From: Axinella damicornis
Lineage: Eukaryota > Porifera > Demospongiae > Axinellida > Axinellidae
Length of the DNA stretch: 64,000 nucleotides
Reading direction: 5' to 3'
Assembly: GCA_963931865.1 (NCBI GenBank)
Contig: OZ007509.1
Coordinates: forward strand, 16,655,815 to 16,719,814
Both the position numbers and the translations under genes were made by a program. This document shows positions 44,476-60,214 of the stretch, one piece after another. The notes beneath the pieces are model-generated. The model had not been told where the DNA came from and did not search any database. It was given only the letters and a program-made list of their open reading frames with translations. Every line of letters begins with the position of its first letter. Position 1 is the stretch's first letter.

Positions 44476-44939
44476 CGGAGGGCTGTCCGGCGCCGAATTA
44501 CACACGTAGGCGAACAAGGGGGAAGTAGCTGAGCGAGCGAAGCGAGCTCAGCTACTTGTAATTGTTAATTTAACACTCCCTTCCCTTGTACTTAGATTCT
44601 ATGGTTGTCCCCCTCACGGTTTGTACGTTTCCTTTCAGTCCAGCTGTTTTCATTCACCTGCATTGGGTGCATGCGCATGCAGTAATTTAATTGTTGGCAT
44701 ACCTCTGCAGGGATACGTATTGAGTATGTTAGATATAATACATGACGTACATGTACCTACTGACGATGACAGTTCCTAAGCTGGGGTTAGCACTATAGGT
44801 GTCAAAAAAATGAATTCGATGGTAAACCTGCATGAGAGCTGCAAAGCCCTTGCATAAGAGCAAGTTTGTCCGTGGTCTCACCCATACTTTGCATGTCGAC
44901 GTCCATGTGTCTGTGTACCAACGTGTGGAAACATCAGTC

Positions 44940-45533
44940 CCTACGTACAGCATATATGCAATCTGAAAATAATAATAGTCTTCAGTTGACTAAATGCAAA
45001 TCATTGTTGTCAGTTGAGTGCTGCAACTATTGTGTACTGACATCAGAATTACGATACAAAACTTCTGGACCATTATTCAATCTGAAAACACTGTCATCCA
45101 CATGGGACTATTGTGGGAAGAGCTAATTTGTGTACCATCAAAGAGTGCCTATCATGCAGTTACCAGGAGTGGCCTCTTAGCATTCCCAAGTGAGCGCACC
45201 ATTACTCTCACTGGATGACAATCGAAAATGGAATTCAAGCTGTGGTCATCACACAAATCAAAGAAACTATGCATGGGATTTGACAAATTCCCAAGAGCAG
45301 AAGGAAGTAGCTATGCCTTGTTGATGGATGAAATGAAAGTGAAGAGTGGTTTGGTGTACAAGAAGAACTCAGGTGATTTGGTAGGGTTTATTGATCTTGG
45401 TTCTGTCAACTCGGATACTGAAAGAGTTATCATGAATGACGTCAGCAATGCTGAACCTGCACTTGCAGAGCAGATGCTTGCCTTTATGATTAGACCTGTA
45501 TTGAAACCATCATTGTCGTTTGTGAGCTTTTAA
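44940..45533 (+). pseudogene. P-element/THAP9-like transposase remnant
   Basis: 45228-45533 reads LLMDEMKVKSGLVYKKNSGD followed by LVGFIDLG, the region of P-element-type transposases around the first catalytic aspartate (the D in LxxDEM[KR]) with the typical GxLVGFxDLG continuation. Just upstream, in another frame and across a stop, comes SKSAYHAVTRSGLLAFPSERT, matching the usual S-x-x-A-Y-x-x-x-R-x-x-x-x-L-P-S-x-R-T that precedes it. The frame change, stops and missing N- and C-terminal parts make it a relic. In intact elements this enzyme cuts and pastes its own DNA. Confidence 0.7.
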
Positions 45534-46405
45534 CCCACCATTCCTAAAGCTCTCAAGGGCATGCAATGAACAGCTAAAAAGTATTGTTGGGCTAGTCATG
45601 TCATTCAGCCGACAAAGCTAATGTCTTATCAGTTGACTGCTATTGGTATTTTGATTTTCCCGTGAATGTGAACCAGAATTAGCTACATGCACACACACCA
45701 CAACACATGCACTTGACTGTTATAAATAGATGACCCTATATATAGGCCAATTAATGATACTAATTGTAGTATATGTGCTAATGTGCTACCTCCTGGATTG
45801 GTAGGCACTAATGTGTTACTTTGTAGGCACTAATGTGCTACTTCGTTGTGTGACTATGTATTTGTACCTTTGTTCTTGTAAGGCTTATGTGTGACTTTGG
45901 TTTTGTATTTAAGCAGTCTTGTTTCTTGTGAGTCAGAATTAGAATTTGAGTGTTCCGTTAAAGCGTGCTAGTACAAGTATACAACACTAATGCTGTACTG
46001 TGTAATAATATTTAGCTGTGGAGTGTACATGGATTTACATCAGCATATATATGCACATGCATGCATGTCGCCATGGAGACTATAAGTCTGTTATTCTGTT
46101 ATTATACTGAGGTATCCTATCATACATGTATACGGAGATACTGAGATACTGAGGCTTCCTTGTATTGTATGTACTTAGCCCTCCTTCTGTTGTCTCTGCA
46201 TGAGGTGTAACGTACGAGTAGAGGGAAGGAGGAACCAAACTGCAAATGGGTACGCATAATTATATGTTGAAAATGTTAAAATCACAACTGACAGTTCAGT
46301 CTCTTACAGTTCAGTCTTACAATCCTGGGAGAAGAGCTTAAAATACAAAGATAGGACTACAATCGATACAACTACAAAACTAATCTACTAGCTGAATGAA
46401 AGTAG
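45534..46405. other. Intergenic
   Basis: A short local repeat, GGCACTAATGTG(C/T)TACT(T/C), occurs at about 45775-45845. Nothing else is evident. Confidence 0.5.
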
Positions 46406-47542
46406 CTAGGCACTACAGTCATTGGTTATAAAGGCAATTGTTTTATCCAACCAGACAACAGCTTCTGCTATCAAGTCACCTTCTGCAGCGGCAGATGCCG
46501 TTTCACCTTCCTTACACTGAAGGGGGAACTGCTCATCCACGGAACGAAGAACTCGTAGCATTTCGCCATAGCGTTTGGTTAAATCGAAGTCGATGGCATT
46601 TTTCAGCTTTCTCACGCACACGGGACAGAGGAACAGGGAATGGGAATCGGATTCCTCCTGGTGGTTGCACCCGTTGATCAGGCAGGAGAAGTAGATGCAG
46701 TGGTGTATCCCAAACATGTGACTAATCTCGTGAGTAAGCACGTCAAAACTCCTCCTGAGTGCTAACCTTAGGAGGTCCGGTGGCAAGGCCAAGATGGACT
46801 GTATCGTGATATCCTCGCTCGTGTCAAAGAAGTTTGGGTGGTACCTCGCGAAGCTGAAGACACCGCTACGCTTCTGTAGTGAAGCCATTCCAAAGACAAA
46901 GTTCCAACTCTCTTCCGGATAAAGATCGCACATGGTCACTCCAACCATGCAATAAGCGTCTCGGGGCATATTCCCCTCAATGTACGCCATCACGTCACCT
47001 GCCAAGATCTGCTCCCTCTTAACCCCTCGTATGACCTCATGGAGTCGGGTTTTGCAGCCCATGACTTTGGACGATATGATCGGAAGCAGATACACTTCCA
47101 AGCCGAGGAAGAAGACCTCAGTGTACGCTTTCAGTAGCTGCAAGAACCGGTGGGTGGTATCCTCGCTAGCGCTGCCACTTTCAACTTCTTGGTTCAGGAT
47201 TGGCAGGAGGTAGATGACTTGGCGCTCACCGTCAATGACATTTCTATGGAGCATTTCGTACCACTGGTCAAAAGTTTGCCCTTCCTCCCTGTGGTTGGCC
47301 AGCCAATCATTCATGCCGGGGGTAGGGATGGGTGAGAAAAGAGCTGGGTCCTCTTTCTTTACGCATCGCTCCAGGAATTTCCCCACCTCAGGCTCTTCCT
47401 TGGGGTTCGTGATACTTCCAAGAGCCCTTTCGACCACGGCTTGACTGGGAGGCCTGAAGCGGCCGAACAAAAGAGTAAACAAATCCTGGAATAGATAGGG
47501 TATGGAAACGACAAGGTAAAGAGAGGGGAGGCTATTTGCCAT
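46406..47542 (-). CDS. Archaemetzincin (AMZ1/AMZ2-like zinc metalloprotease)
   Basis: Single long exon; from the ATG at 47542 it gives 378 residues, close to the 360 of vertebrate AMZ2. A CAG acceptor-like site after 47486 (TTCCAG before GATTTG) could instead start the exon within the frame. The family motif is intact in its zinc ligands: HEISHMFGIHHCIYFSC for HExxHxxGxxHCx4C, followed by a CPVCVRKL second zinc pair. In the family consensus the position two after the fourth cysteine-pair residue is methionine (the Met-turn); here it is isoleucine (C-L-I-N-G). Archaemetzincins are proteases conserved from archaea to animals, with poorly known substrates. The C-terminal 30 residues carry a short Ala/Glu stretch and no further domain. 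Confidence 0.85.
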   Translation of the reverse strand: MANSLPSLYLVVSIPYLFQDLFTLLFGRFRPPSQAVVERALGSITNPKEEPEVGKFLERCVKKEDPALFSPIPTPGMNDWLANHREEGQTFDQWYEMLHRNVIDGERQVIYLLPILNQEVESGSASEDTTHRFLQLLKAYTEVFFLGLEVYLLPIISSKVMGCKTRLHEVIRGVKREQILAGDVMAYIEGNMPRDAYCMVGVTMCDLYPEESWNFVFGMASLQKRSGVFSFARYHPNFFDTSEDITIQSILALPPDLLRLALRRSFDVLTHEISHMFGIHHCIYFSCLINGCNHQEESDSHSLFLCPVCVRKLKNAIDFDLTKRYGEMLRVLRSVDEQFPLQCKEGETASAAAEGDLIAEAVVWLDKTIAFITNDCSA

Positions 47543-49059
47543 AATTACATAATTGTGGTATTCATACATTACCATGTGATGCCTAAACAAAGGGGGTGAA
47601 CAGTAAGTGATAAAATCAGCAGTTTCCTAGTTACTACATGTAGGATCTTCCCTTAACAGAACAGTACAAAGAAGAGAGGGGATAGGTACGTAACATGTAT
47701 ATTTCCATACATGAGAAATGTCTGTGGGCAACTGCCTTCGTGACCAGTCTTTTCCTACTTTTCACATGTTGGATGGAGACCATGGGACCGGAGTAAGGGT
47801 CACCCCAAAAGCTTCACCGTCGCGGCTATGATCGAGATCCTGTCGTGCACTATAGAAACGGATATGGCTTGCCAAGCTGTTCAGTATAATAATGAAGTCT
47901 GTAGCTATGGGTTTATGTCAAGGTCACGTTTTCGTATGCCACCTGCACTTTTGCCACGCCCCCTAGTTGTACACGTGCGTAACATGTCAATGATGTCGTT
48001 TTCAGTCGAGGCAAATGCACAATGATGAGAGGGTACCAAATCTACAAGGCTGATATCTGGTTGTTGGTGAGGAATTTAGAAAAAATGACGAATAGCCTCC
48101 TGGTTGCCGTGCCATTAGGCATAGCTACTTGTTGATTGCTGGTGCTCAGCGAGCTTGGGTTACTTTCATGCGTTGCACTTCTCACAGCCTCGTTATAACA
48201 ACAGGCTAACGGATGTAGGTGGGTCCACAGTCTTGCAGGCCAGCCTCTATTTTCCAAGTGGGGGCGCAGCCGCACGCGCCCCTTTGTGGAAAAAGAGGCT
48301 GGCTTGCGAGACTAGTGGGTCCATTGCTTCAATTCGACTTGGTTCACCAGACCGTTTTTCCTCGCTAGGTGTGGTCTGGGTACGAGACTACCAGACGTTC
48401 TCCCCCATTTCCCGCCCTCTTTTTGCTATGCTTATGCGCACCAGACCAACAGTGCAACACAACCAAGGTTTACCAACTTCAATCCTAGCGTTATATATCC
48501 CATCCTAGAAACCCACAGCCCTTTATAGGTCTTACCATTTGGTACGAGGCTCGGAAAGGGCAGCCAGAAACGATCACCACGCTATACGATCACGTTATCG
48601 ACAAGTCTCGATCTCGTGCTCAGCCGTCCACGCCCCCGGGTGGTTAAAGCTCTCCACCGGGGGGCGTGGACGGATGGGAACGAGATTAGATAAGAGTTTA
48701 TTCTGCTAAAATGAAATTCCAGCTATGACAACACCACCCACCCCTTGAACCCGTTGGTCCACCATGCAGATATAGGCTGCATCCCAGACTGTCCGAGTTT
48801 AGCCTCTCAAGATTTCCCCATTGAAGCCTACAGAATTACTAGGATCTCCCCATACAAAATCTGAAGTTACTATTCTACTGTCGATACAAACTTGGGATGC
48901 ATCCCATGGTGACCAATGGGTCAAGGGGTTGTTGTTGTTGTCATAGTAACAGAAACCTGGCATTTCATTTTAGTGGAATAAACACATTGTATATCAATGC
49001 ATTGATCCCTTTCCACATTCCAGTTGTGGGACACACCCATACAGAATGAACTTTGAAAA
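47543..49059. other. Intergenic, rich in inverted repeats
   Basis: 48225-48312 has GCCAGCCTCTATTTTCCA mirrored by GAAAAAGAGGCTGGCTTGCG. 48325-48400 is a CACCAGACC...GGTCTGGGTACGAGACTA hairpin. 48605-48688 has GTCCACGCCCCC mirrored by GGGGGCGTGGAC. No gene. Confidence 0.5.
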
Positions 49060-53107
<4,048 letters not shown>

Positions 53108-53994
53108 AATTTGCCTGGGTAAAAATTTGATCTCTAACTTTATTTGAAAAATAATGACCCTCTTCCTAGAGGTATGTTTTTGTGCCAAACTTGGGAACCA
53201 ATTATGGCATGAAATTTTGGAATTAAACCAAAGTTGGCAGAAACAGCACTCCTGTTCTATAGGGTGACTGATGTGCCATGTCTATAAAAAATGGACCAAT
53301 GATTGGTATTGGGAATACCGGTAACTTGGAAGAGAACGTCGCACTAAGTATGGGTATGTGAATGAGATATGAAGCTGGTGATTGTGTGCCATTGCGTTCC
53401 GCATAAAGAGCTTTCAGAAGATGTCCTTAATTTAAGCTCAGCCTAGCATATTAGTCTGCTATAGCTGTATGCCTATAGCTCATCCCAGGTTTTTGATTGT
53501 TACAGTATTATTGTAAATGATAAAAAACTGGAGGTGTAGAAGGCCTGGAACGTGGCTGCGCTTGCCGCTAGGACACCTTCCACAACAAGTGGCAGTGTAC
53601 ATGCTGCAAACAAGACACAATTTCATCTCTGTTGGCTTCACTGTGTATCCTTGGGTCGCTGTTGCTCTCACCAGGAGTGATGTTTCTGCCATATTTTGGT
53701 TCGTTCCACTTTCGGCAGAAATGGCAATTCAGTAACCCTACAGAACAGAAGTGCTGTTCCTGCTGTGCTTAATTGATAATGATATGTCAAAATGTGCCAT
53801 AATTGGTAGAAAATGGTTTCCAGTTTTGATGACTTGGTAACTTATCGGCATAGTCAATCAGGGGGGGTGGGACAAGGTCCGTGCGCACGTGGTACAATTA
53901 ACATTCCATAGATATAGTGCACAATAATATACAAGAAGTATGCGGAGCTAGCAGACTAGTAACAGCTCTAGCGCTGACTTATCGCTGGGGTTCG
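53108..53994. other. 5' flank of ASCC1 with an inverted repeat
   Basis: 53187-53280 and 53712-53825 are imperfect inverted copies: AACAGCACTCCTGTTCTATA versus TACAGAACAGAAGTGCTGTT, with GCCATAATTGG near each outer end. This suggests a roughly 640-bp MITE-like element. No gene. Confidence 0.5.
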
Positions 53995-54079
53995 ATGGGG
54001 TTCGATCGCTTTATTGACTTCCTACCTGATGCTAAACGCTTGAGTGCGGTCGACAAGTCTGCATTCGCTGATATTCTCG
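53995..54079 (+). CDS. Candidate first exon of an unidentified gene
   Basis: ATG at 53995 opens 28 codons (FDRFIDFLPDAKRLSAVDKS) and meets a strong GTGAGT donor, phase 1. It lies divergent from ASCC1 with about 890 bases between the starts. No second exon could be assigned, so this is a guess resting on a clean start, amphipathic helix-like content and a good donor. Confidence 0.3.
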
Positions 54080-55723
54080 GTGAGTCTGCATGGTCACTTA
54101 CATAACTGCTCAGTACAGGCACGTAGTAGTGTGTAGTTGCTTATACCCAGTTCGGTCACAGTCTCTGCATAGAGGTTGCTCTTCAGGATGCATTGAAAGC
54201 GCAATGCAGCCTTCTTCCACGGAGAAAAGCAGTAGAACGACTTTGCATTACGTCATACAAAATGACAGTGCACGTGATCTTGTCCTACCCCCCACGGCTG
54301 TTTTTTAATCGGCACTTAGTTCGCGCACGCGTAAAATTACGTCACCGTTTACTTACCTAGCAACATGGCGTCGCTATAAGGCCATGGTTGCCAAGGACCA
54401 TTCAGGACTTCCCCGAAGCTCTATAAATATCTTTAAAGGTTACAAATCGAGTTAAGTGCTAGGCAACCCCACCCCGCACAACTGCGCATGAATAAGCGCA
54501 CAGCTGTTCAAGTGCCACACAGAAGTTCAAGAGCTGTCAATCGCTTCCATCCAGATCACTGTGATAATTCTTACCAGCAGACCACTCTGCAAGTTTTCTA
54601 CGTTGTGAAATACACAGAAATAGATAGTACTAAGATAGAGTAAGGTAACAGTACAAGTCAGTAAGTCCTACTAATTTTTTAAAGCAGTGATAATATAATC
54701 AGAACTGAGGGCATTTACGTATGCTTCAAGTGCATCTGCTGCATTGAGGCAGCCTAGGGTACAAAATACATCAATCCTAAAGTGCTTCTCTTCAACTGCC
54801 AGCCCCACACTGACTGCCATGAGCACTTTCCAAGTGCAAACTAGGAGAGCAGCCTGATAAATTGAGGGCGTGTGTGAGGCGAGACAGCCACACAAATTGT
54901 ACGGCAGTAGCTAACTGGGAACTGCCTGGTCGCAGCAGCAATCATTGGTATATGCAGGTCCAAGCATTTCTTGCCCCAGTTGTGGTGCTCCAGTCACAAG
55001 TGTTCATTTCCAAGCATGGTGGCTGATCTTGGAAACCTCAGAGTGAAGTGCGGTCATGGTTGTCACTGTTCTTATCCTCTCTGGCAGCTGGCGAGTTTTG
55101 AGTGCTGTGCTGTCTGTGTTTCGCCACCAGGACAATCAACCATATCTGATGGGGAAGTACTTGCCTCACCGCTGAATGCACCAATGTATCCAGATGAGCA
55201 GCGAGTATGCACACACCTTGTTAAGTGTGTGAGTGCTGATCAGTCCACATTAATTCTGCGGACAGCAACCAAAGACTGGAGCTGGGAACGACCTGGAAGT
55301 AGGAACAAGGCCAATCAAGATTTTAACATGTGTGTGTGTGCATGTGCAGGGAGAACATATCACGAGGGGGGGGGGGGGGGGGGACAAAACAGAAAGTTTG
55401 TGGGGGCGATTGAATAGTGCGTGTCAGTGCGCCATTTAGGGATGTCTGGGTTTGACGGAAGTGGGATGTTCATGGGGCGGGACTATAGACTTGTGACGTG
55501 CGACCTTCATACTATTGAACCTTGCACTCTGCGAAGCCTTGCACTCTGTGAAGAATGTTCGATAACATTGAGCATGGGCTGGAAAGTTTAAGCTTTCAAC
55601 TTGCCACCATATGCAAGTCTCGGCTAGAATGTACCTCCGAAAGTGGCGAGTTAGGTTTGGGTTTTGCGGAGAGAAGGGTGCTGAGTCTTTTTACATGCTA
55701 CCTTTTACTGCATCAGAAGGCCC
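54080..55723. other. No closed gene; cysteine-rich ORF fragment
   Basis: A frame at 54971-55417 includes WQLASFECCAVCVSPPGQ and QRVCTHLVKCVSADQSTLI. From memory such a segment occurs in multicopy transposon-like proteins of cnidarians and sponges; I cannot verify it. It ends in a 16-base poly-G. 55454-55585 is the second copy of the dispersed repeat seen at 44024-44155. Confidence 0.35.
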
Positions 55724-56313
55724 TATACTAGTCTTGCGTGGCCCAGACCCTTCCTGCGACGATTAGTGGGGCGGGGCAAAAGGGGAGGGGAGGGAGGAAG
55801 AAGGGTCTGGTGACTCTGAACAAGATGCCATTGCACAATGGAATGTAATAATCTTCTGTAAACGTATTATTGCACGTGACTTACCTCAAGTAAATACTAG
55901 TAGTTGATCGAGCACAGAGCTAGAGCCATGGCTATCAAGGAAGAGCGCTGCACCGTCTACTTGCCAAAGAGTAGTACGCGAAGGAGACTTAACTGTGAGA
56001 CATTCCAGAACCCGTCACGGTGGTGACTCACGGAGACATTGCTATCGCATGCAAATTATCTGTTTGGGCATCAACTGCCTGTAGCCTAGCTGTGAAGCCA
56101 CTATGTAGGCAGTGTTGAATCTTCTCGCCATTTCAACTAGTGACGCACTTAAAGCGGAAATTACATGCTGGTTGGCTCTACAGCATTCCGGCAGAGCCAA
56201 CAACATCCTGTTCAAGAGTCACCAGACCCTTCTTCCTCCTTCCCTTCCCCTCTCGCCCGCCCCGCTAATCGTCACAGGAAGGGTCTGGGCCACGCGAGAC
56301 CAGCCCTATACCT
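55724..56313. mobile_element. 590-bp element with about 90-bp terminal inverted repeats
   Basis: The left end (55728-55815: TTGCGTGGCCCAGACCCTTC ... GAAGGGTCTGGTGACTC) is mirrored by the right end (56215-56310: GAGTCACCAGACCCTTCTTC ... GAAGGGTCTGGGCCACGCGA) with few mismatches, including the GGGGCGGG(G/C) and GATTAG(T/C)GGGG cores. The centre has no coding potential. The termini relate loosely to the TAGTCTCG palindrome family. Confidence 0.75.
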
Positions 56314-57449
56314 CCATCCCAATCATTTGACACGGCTGAAGTGCGTCATGCGTGGGCACCATCTCCGGCAATGGTTGCCCAGGAGTGAAAGTTGTCTATT
56401 TTTTGACAGAAGAAGTCTAGCCTTTGTATGTACACATGCAATACTATTGTATAACCTCAGGGTGAAACTGCCAACTCACCCTCAGTATGTTCTCCCAATC
56501 TTCATACGCAACGCAAGGACCTAAAATGTGGCATGTTTCTCATGCTATAATGGCCGTGGGAAAATAAGTAGGATAAAAGCGGCACCCTTCACTGAAAGTT
56601 AGATACAGAGGCTACATTTGCTACTTCTTTCAACCATGGGAAAACTTGCCTGGTCTTGGAAAGGCCATGGTAACCAGTGTCCCTCAACAGGTAGGTCAAA
56701 GACACTTCACCACTTCTTGGGCCATAACTCTGGCGTTTTTCGGGCTTTCGCGACGGTTCTTGCACCAAAACAGTCGCCATGGGCTTGCCTATTGTGCTAT
56801 AGCGCTTATGACGGGTTGACACGTGGCAATCAACAGATATGATGTCACACATTTTGTGGTTTTAGGAATGTCATCACAACACGCGTTGCTAAGGGAGCGC
56901 GCGCCGCGGGGACCGCTAACGTTGCGCAAACTAAGTGCCGGAAATTATTGTACGCGGAACACCCGTGCCCCCCTGATAGTCAATATTGTTCCTGAGTGAT
57001 GGTCAGCCCAACCACTGATGACCAATCATGGGCAAAACCTCATGCAAATTTATGCTAGACAACAATTGGCTCACAAATCCTGCAAACCTTTCACTGGTGG
57101 CGTAGCCTGTGGAACCCGGACCCCATCATCACACATGCCGTGAGTGAACTTCAGACTCTGAGGGGCGACCCTGTTAATTTGTTGAGGTGTGCGTGCTTGG
57201 GATGGTGCCTTGAAGCCAAGACAACAAGCGAGTAACAGAGGCTTAACCATTGACCATTGACCTGTTCGAGTAGCTACTCGAGTCAGCTGAACGAGGTTGG
57301 TGTCTACACTCACATAACAACGGGTAACCTGCTGATAGTGTAGGGGGTAGTGTGGTGTTTGATAGTGTGAGAGTGTATGGTACATGTAACCTCTGGATGT
57401 GTGATTCAGAGACTGTGTTCGTATTGAGTTTGGCTTTGTCGTTCCCAGA

Positions 57450-57452
<3 letters not shown>

Positions 57453-57517
<65 letters not shown>
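57453..57517 (+). repeat. GT microsatellite fused to poly-G
   Basis: About 14 GT units followed immediately by 37 G; another poly-G of about 23 bases is at 57574-57597. Confidence 0.9.
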
Positions 57518-57518
<1 letters not shown>

Positions 57519-58709
57519 GGAGGGGAGAGACTAGTCTCGGAATCAGACCCTTCACACAGGGAGGAGCACTGGTGGGGGGGGGGGGGGGGGGGGGGGTTGC
57601 CATGTCTAGTCGCTGGCAACAATGAAACCATGCAGAAATATCATTCCCATGATGTCATTCACAATCAACGATTCTGATTTGCCAGGTCAACATTCTGTTC
57701 AGGGGACAACTCGAATGTAAGCACGTGCCCAGACCCTTCCTCCTCTCCGTTGGAAGGATCTGGTTCCGAGACTAGGGGAAGACAAATGGGCCTGGTACAC
57801 ATTGCACTTCACAAACATTTCTGTTGTTATTATTTTACTTGCCGTAGTCCTCTATACGACCCTCGCAAAGTTTCCATATTTTCCTGTATACGTGTATAAC
57901 GTCTCCTGCCCACTGCCATTGCATACATCTACAAAAGGCCAAACAGCGCTCTTCTTCGTAACTCTCACACACTCAGTTGTAGTCACAACACACGTTTAAC
58001 GTCCACATCGCAGTCCTTGTCAGACTTGTACTTAGACTTGACATACTCGTTGATGGTATCTGGAGTTAGTCTAGCACTGCCAGGGATACCGGGAGCTTTT
58101 AGGACCATATCACAAATGGGTATACACTGTACGTGGAACGGCCATTTTCTAAACAGAGTGACAGTCGTGCCACCTTGACCACCACATACCTTCACTGGGA
58201 CTCACTCTTCTGGTATGACTAGGTCAGTATTGAGACTGGTCAGTATACCAGTGTTTCATGTTTCATTGAAGACGTCATGTAAGTTTGGAGCTTTTGCATT
58301 CAAGAATCCCACCACTTCCTGCGGCATCCCTTTGTACATGTACATGTACCTGTAGCATACTTGTATGTGGTCCATCCTGGTAGTAGGACGGCAGTCTCAT
58401 TCTCGTTCTCCTCCGCGTGTGAAAAATGGTCTGGGAATGAGACTAGTAGGACGGTCCTACATGTACCTGTGCCTGTACCCCCTTTTTTGTTCTTCAGTTT
58501 GCCTTGACAATGATACACTGAAGCGGAAGAGTGGAGAACAACAGAGAAAGTCTGGGAGCATTCATTACGTGAATGACGTCAGGTGGATGTGAGGGGGTGG
58601 GAGCCCATAGTCGGTTCTACAAGTCCTACATCCTGGATCAGTTCATCTATCCAGTCAGGAGGGTGTCGAGCGCTCCACGGCTAGTCAGGACTCCAGATGC
58701 TGTTGACCC

Positions 58710-58733
58710 CCCCCCCCCCCCCCCCCCCCCCCC
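58710..58733 (+). repeat. Poly-C tract
   Basis: About 24 or more consecutive C residues in non-coding sequence. Confidence 0.85.
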
Positions 58734-60093
58734 CATATCCACATGACGACATGACGTCATTCACGTGCTCCCAGGCCTTCCCTGTTGTTCACTGCTCTTC
58801 CTAACCCCGTGTATCATTGTCAATCCAAACCAAAGAACAAAAAACTGGGAACGAAGCTACATGTATCCTTATTTGGTATATATATGCTTTGCCAGACTAG
58901 TGCTGTTGCAAAAGCTTTTTGTTACAGCAGACACACTTCTTTATACATCTACAGTGTACAAGTAGTTATACCCACATACATCATGCTTCTGAGCATGTGC
59001 AGTGGTGCTCATTACAGATCATCGACCATGCCCTTTACATGGTCATTTCCATGATAAGGCAGTATCATGTTATGGTTGGTGAAACAGGCAGTGAGTTGTT
59101 TTCCTACAGTTGATAGATCCTGTGGCTACTAGTGAACACTACTCAACCAAATTCCAGCCAATTCTCCCAGGCTGGAGTGGGTTGGGACAGTCTTAGCAAC
59201 CTTACCTCCCCAGCTTCCTCTCTCTCTCCCTTCCCCTCATCCTCCCCTTTGCACTCGACCTCTTTTTCTCTCTATCCTCTCCCTTCCACTCATCCCTCCT
59301 TCCCTCTACACGTACTTCCTTTCCTCTTCTCTCACTCTCCCTTCTCCTCTCCCTTCTCTTCTCCCGTATCCTCATCCTCTCTACATGTGGACCTACTCTT
59401 ATCACACTTTGGTGTCCAGTCTTTAGCCGTGACTGTTGGTGAAAAGCTTACAGTATGCACTCGTGTTGAAACACCTAGTATTCAGAAGGTCACAAGGTGT
59501 TCTTTACACCCATGAACCTAGTGCATTGGAATGTGATTCCAATATTTACACTTGTTAACCACAAGAGGGGCCTAGTGGCATTGTGAGCACAAATTGGCCA
59601 CCAAGCTGGATCTGGAGTTCTTATTCGTTTGGCAATGACTGCATCTAGCCTTGTTCCCAGGCCTCCGCCCTCCACGGTTGTGAGATAAAATCTGGGGTGG
59701 AGGCCTAGGAACGAGATTACGTCATTGTACACGAGTGCCTGCTGTCATATGTGGTAGTAACTTCAAGGCTCCGAAGGAGTGTTTTTCATTGGCTGTAAAT
59801 AGTGGTACGGTTTGCCGCTGCTTCTTACCATTCAAGATGGTGACGTGTTATGGAGGAGGCTAGCTCGTTCCCAGGCCCGAGAACGGGAACGAGGCCAGGA
59901 GAAGGCCTGAAGTTACACCTGTTAGGCTGATGATGATATTGCAACGTTGCACGAAGGCTATTGCTACGGAATGGTCGTCCATGTGTGATACTATTTGCCT
60001 CTACATGTAGCTCTTGAAGGATTTTGGGTTAAAATTGAAGCCGTATGGATATGAGTCACAGCTTCATGCATATACATTGTACAGTGTACATGT

Positions 60094-60138
60094 TAGTCTC
60101 GTTCCCAGACCCTCTGTGAGGGTCTGGGAACGAGACTA
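60094..60138. repeat. Perfect 45-base palindrome
   Basis: TAGTCTCGTTCCCAGACCCTC, three bases (TGT), then the exact complement. It lies 77 bases upstream of the TM9SF3 start codon. Confidence 0.95.
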
Positions 60139-60214
60139 TGTACATGTTTATTGTTGGTACTGCCAAGCTGCTCAGTATGTGTATTCTCTCCCTCTGCAGT
60201 TGGATTGATTCACC

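Larger units (their letters stand above)
56314..60093. other. Long stretch without a recognisable gene
   Basis: A 70-codon minus-strand frame (57983-58195, KAPGIPGSARLTPDTINEYV) is the only one that looks protein-like, but no family is recognised. A hairpin with arms GACTAGTCTCGGAATCAGACCC and GGTTCCGAGACTAG spans 57529-57776 around two poly-G runs. Palindrome copies lie at about 58380-58450, 59646-59720 and 59862-59893. A pyrimidine-rich stretch (59215-59400) produces spurious serine-rich frames. Confidence 0.45.

Noticed and set aside
44089..44517. 142-codon minus-strand ORF
   Set aside because: Runs across a 29-base minisatellite; no non-repeat content.
57071..57631. 186-codon minus-strand ORF
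   Set aside because: Runs through poly-C, a CA microsatellite and unrelated sequence; no domain content.
59132..59515. Ser/Pro-rich ORF
   Set aside because: Pyrimidine-rich low-complexity sequence; no splice or domain support.
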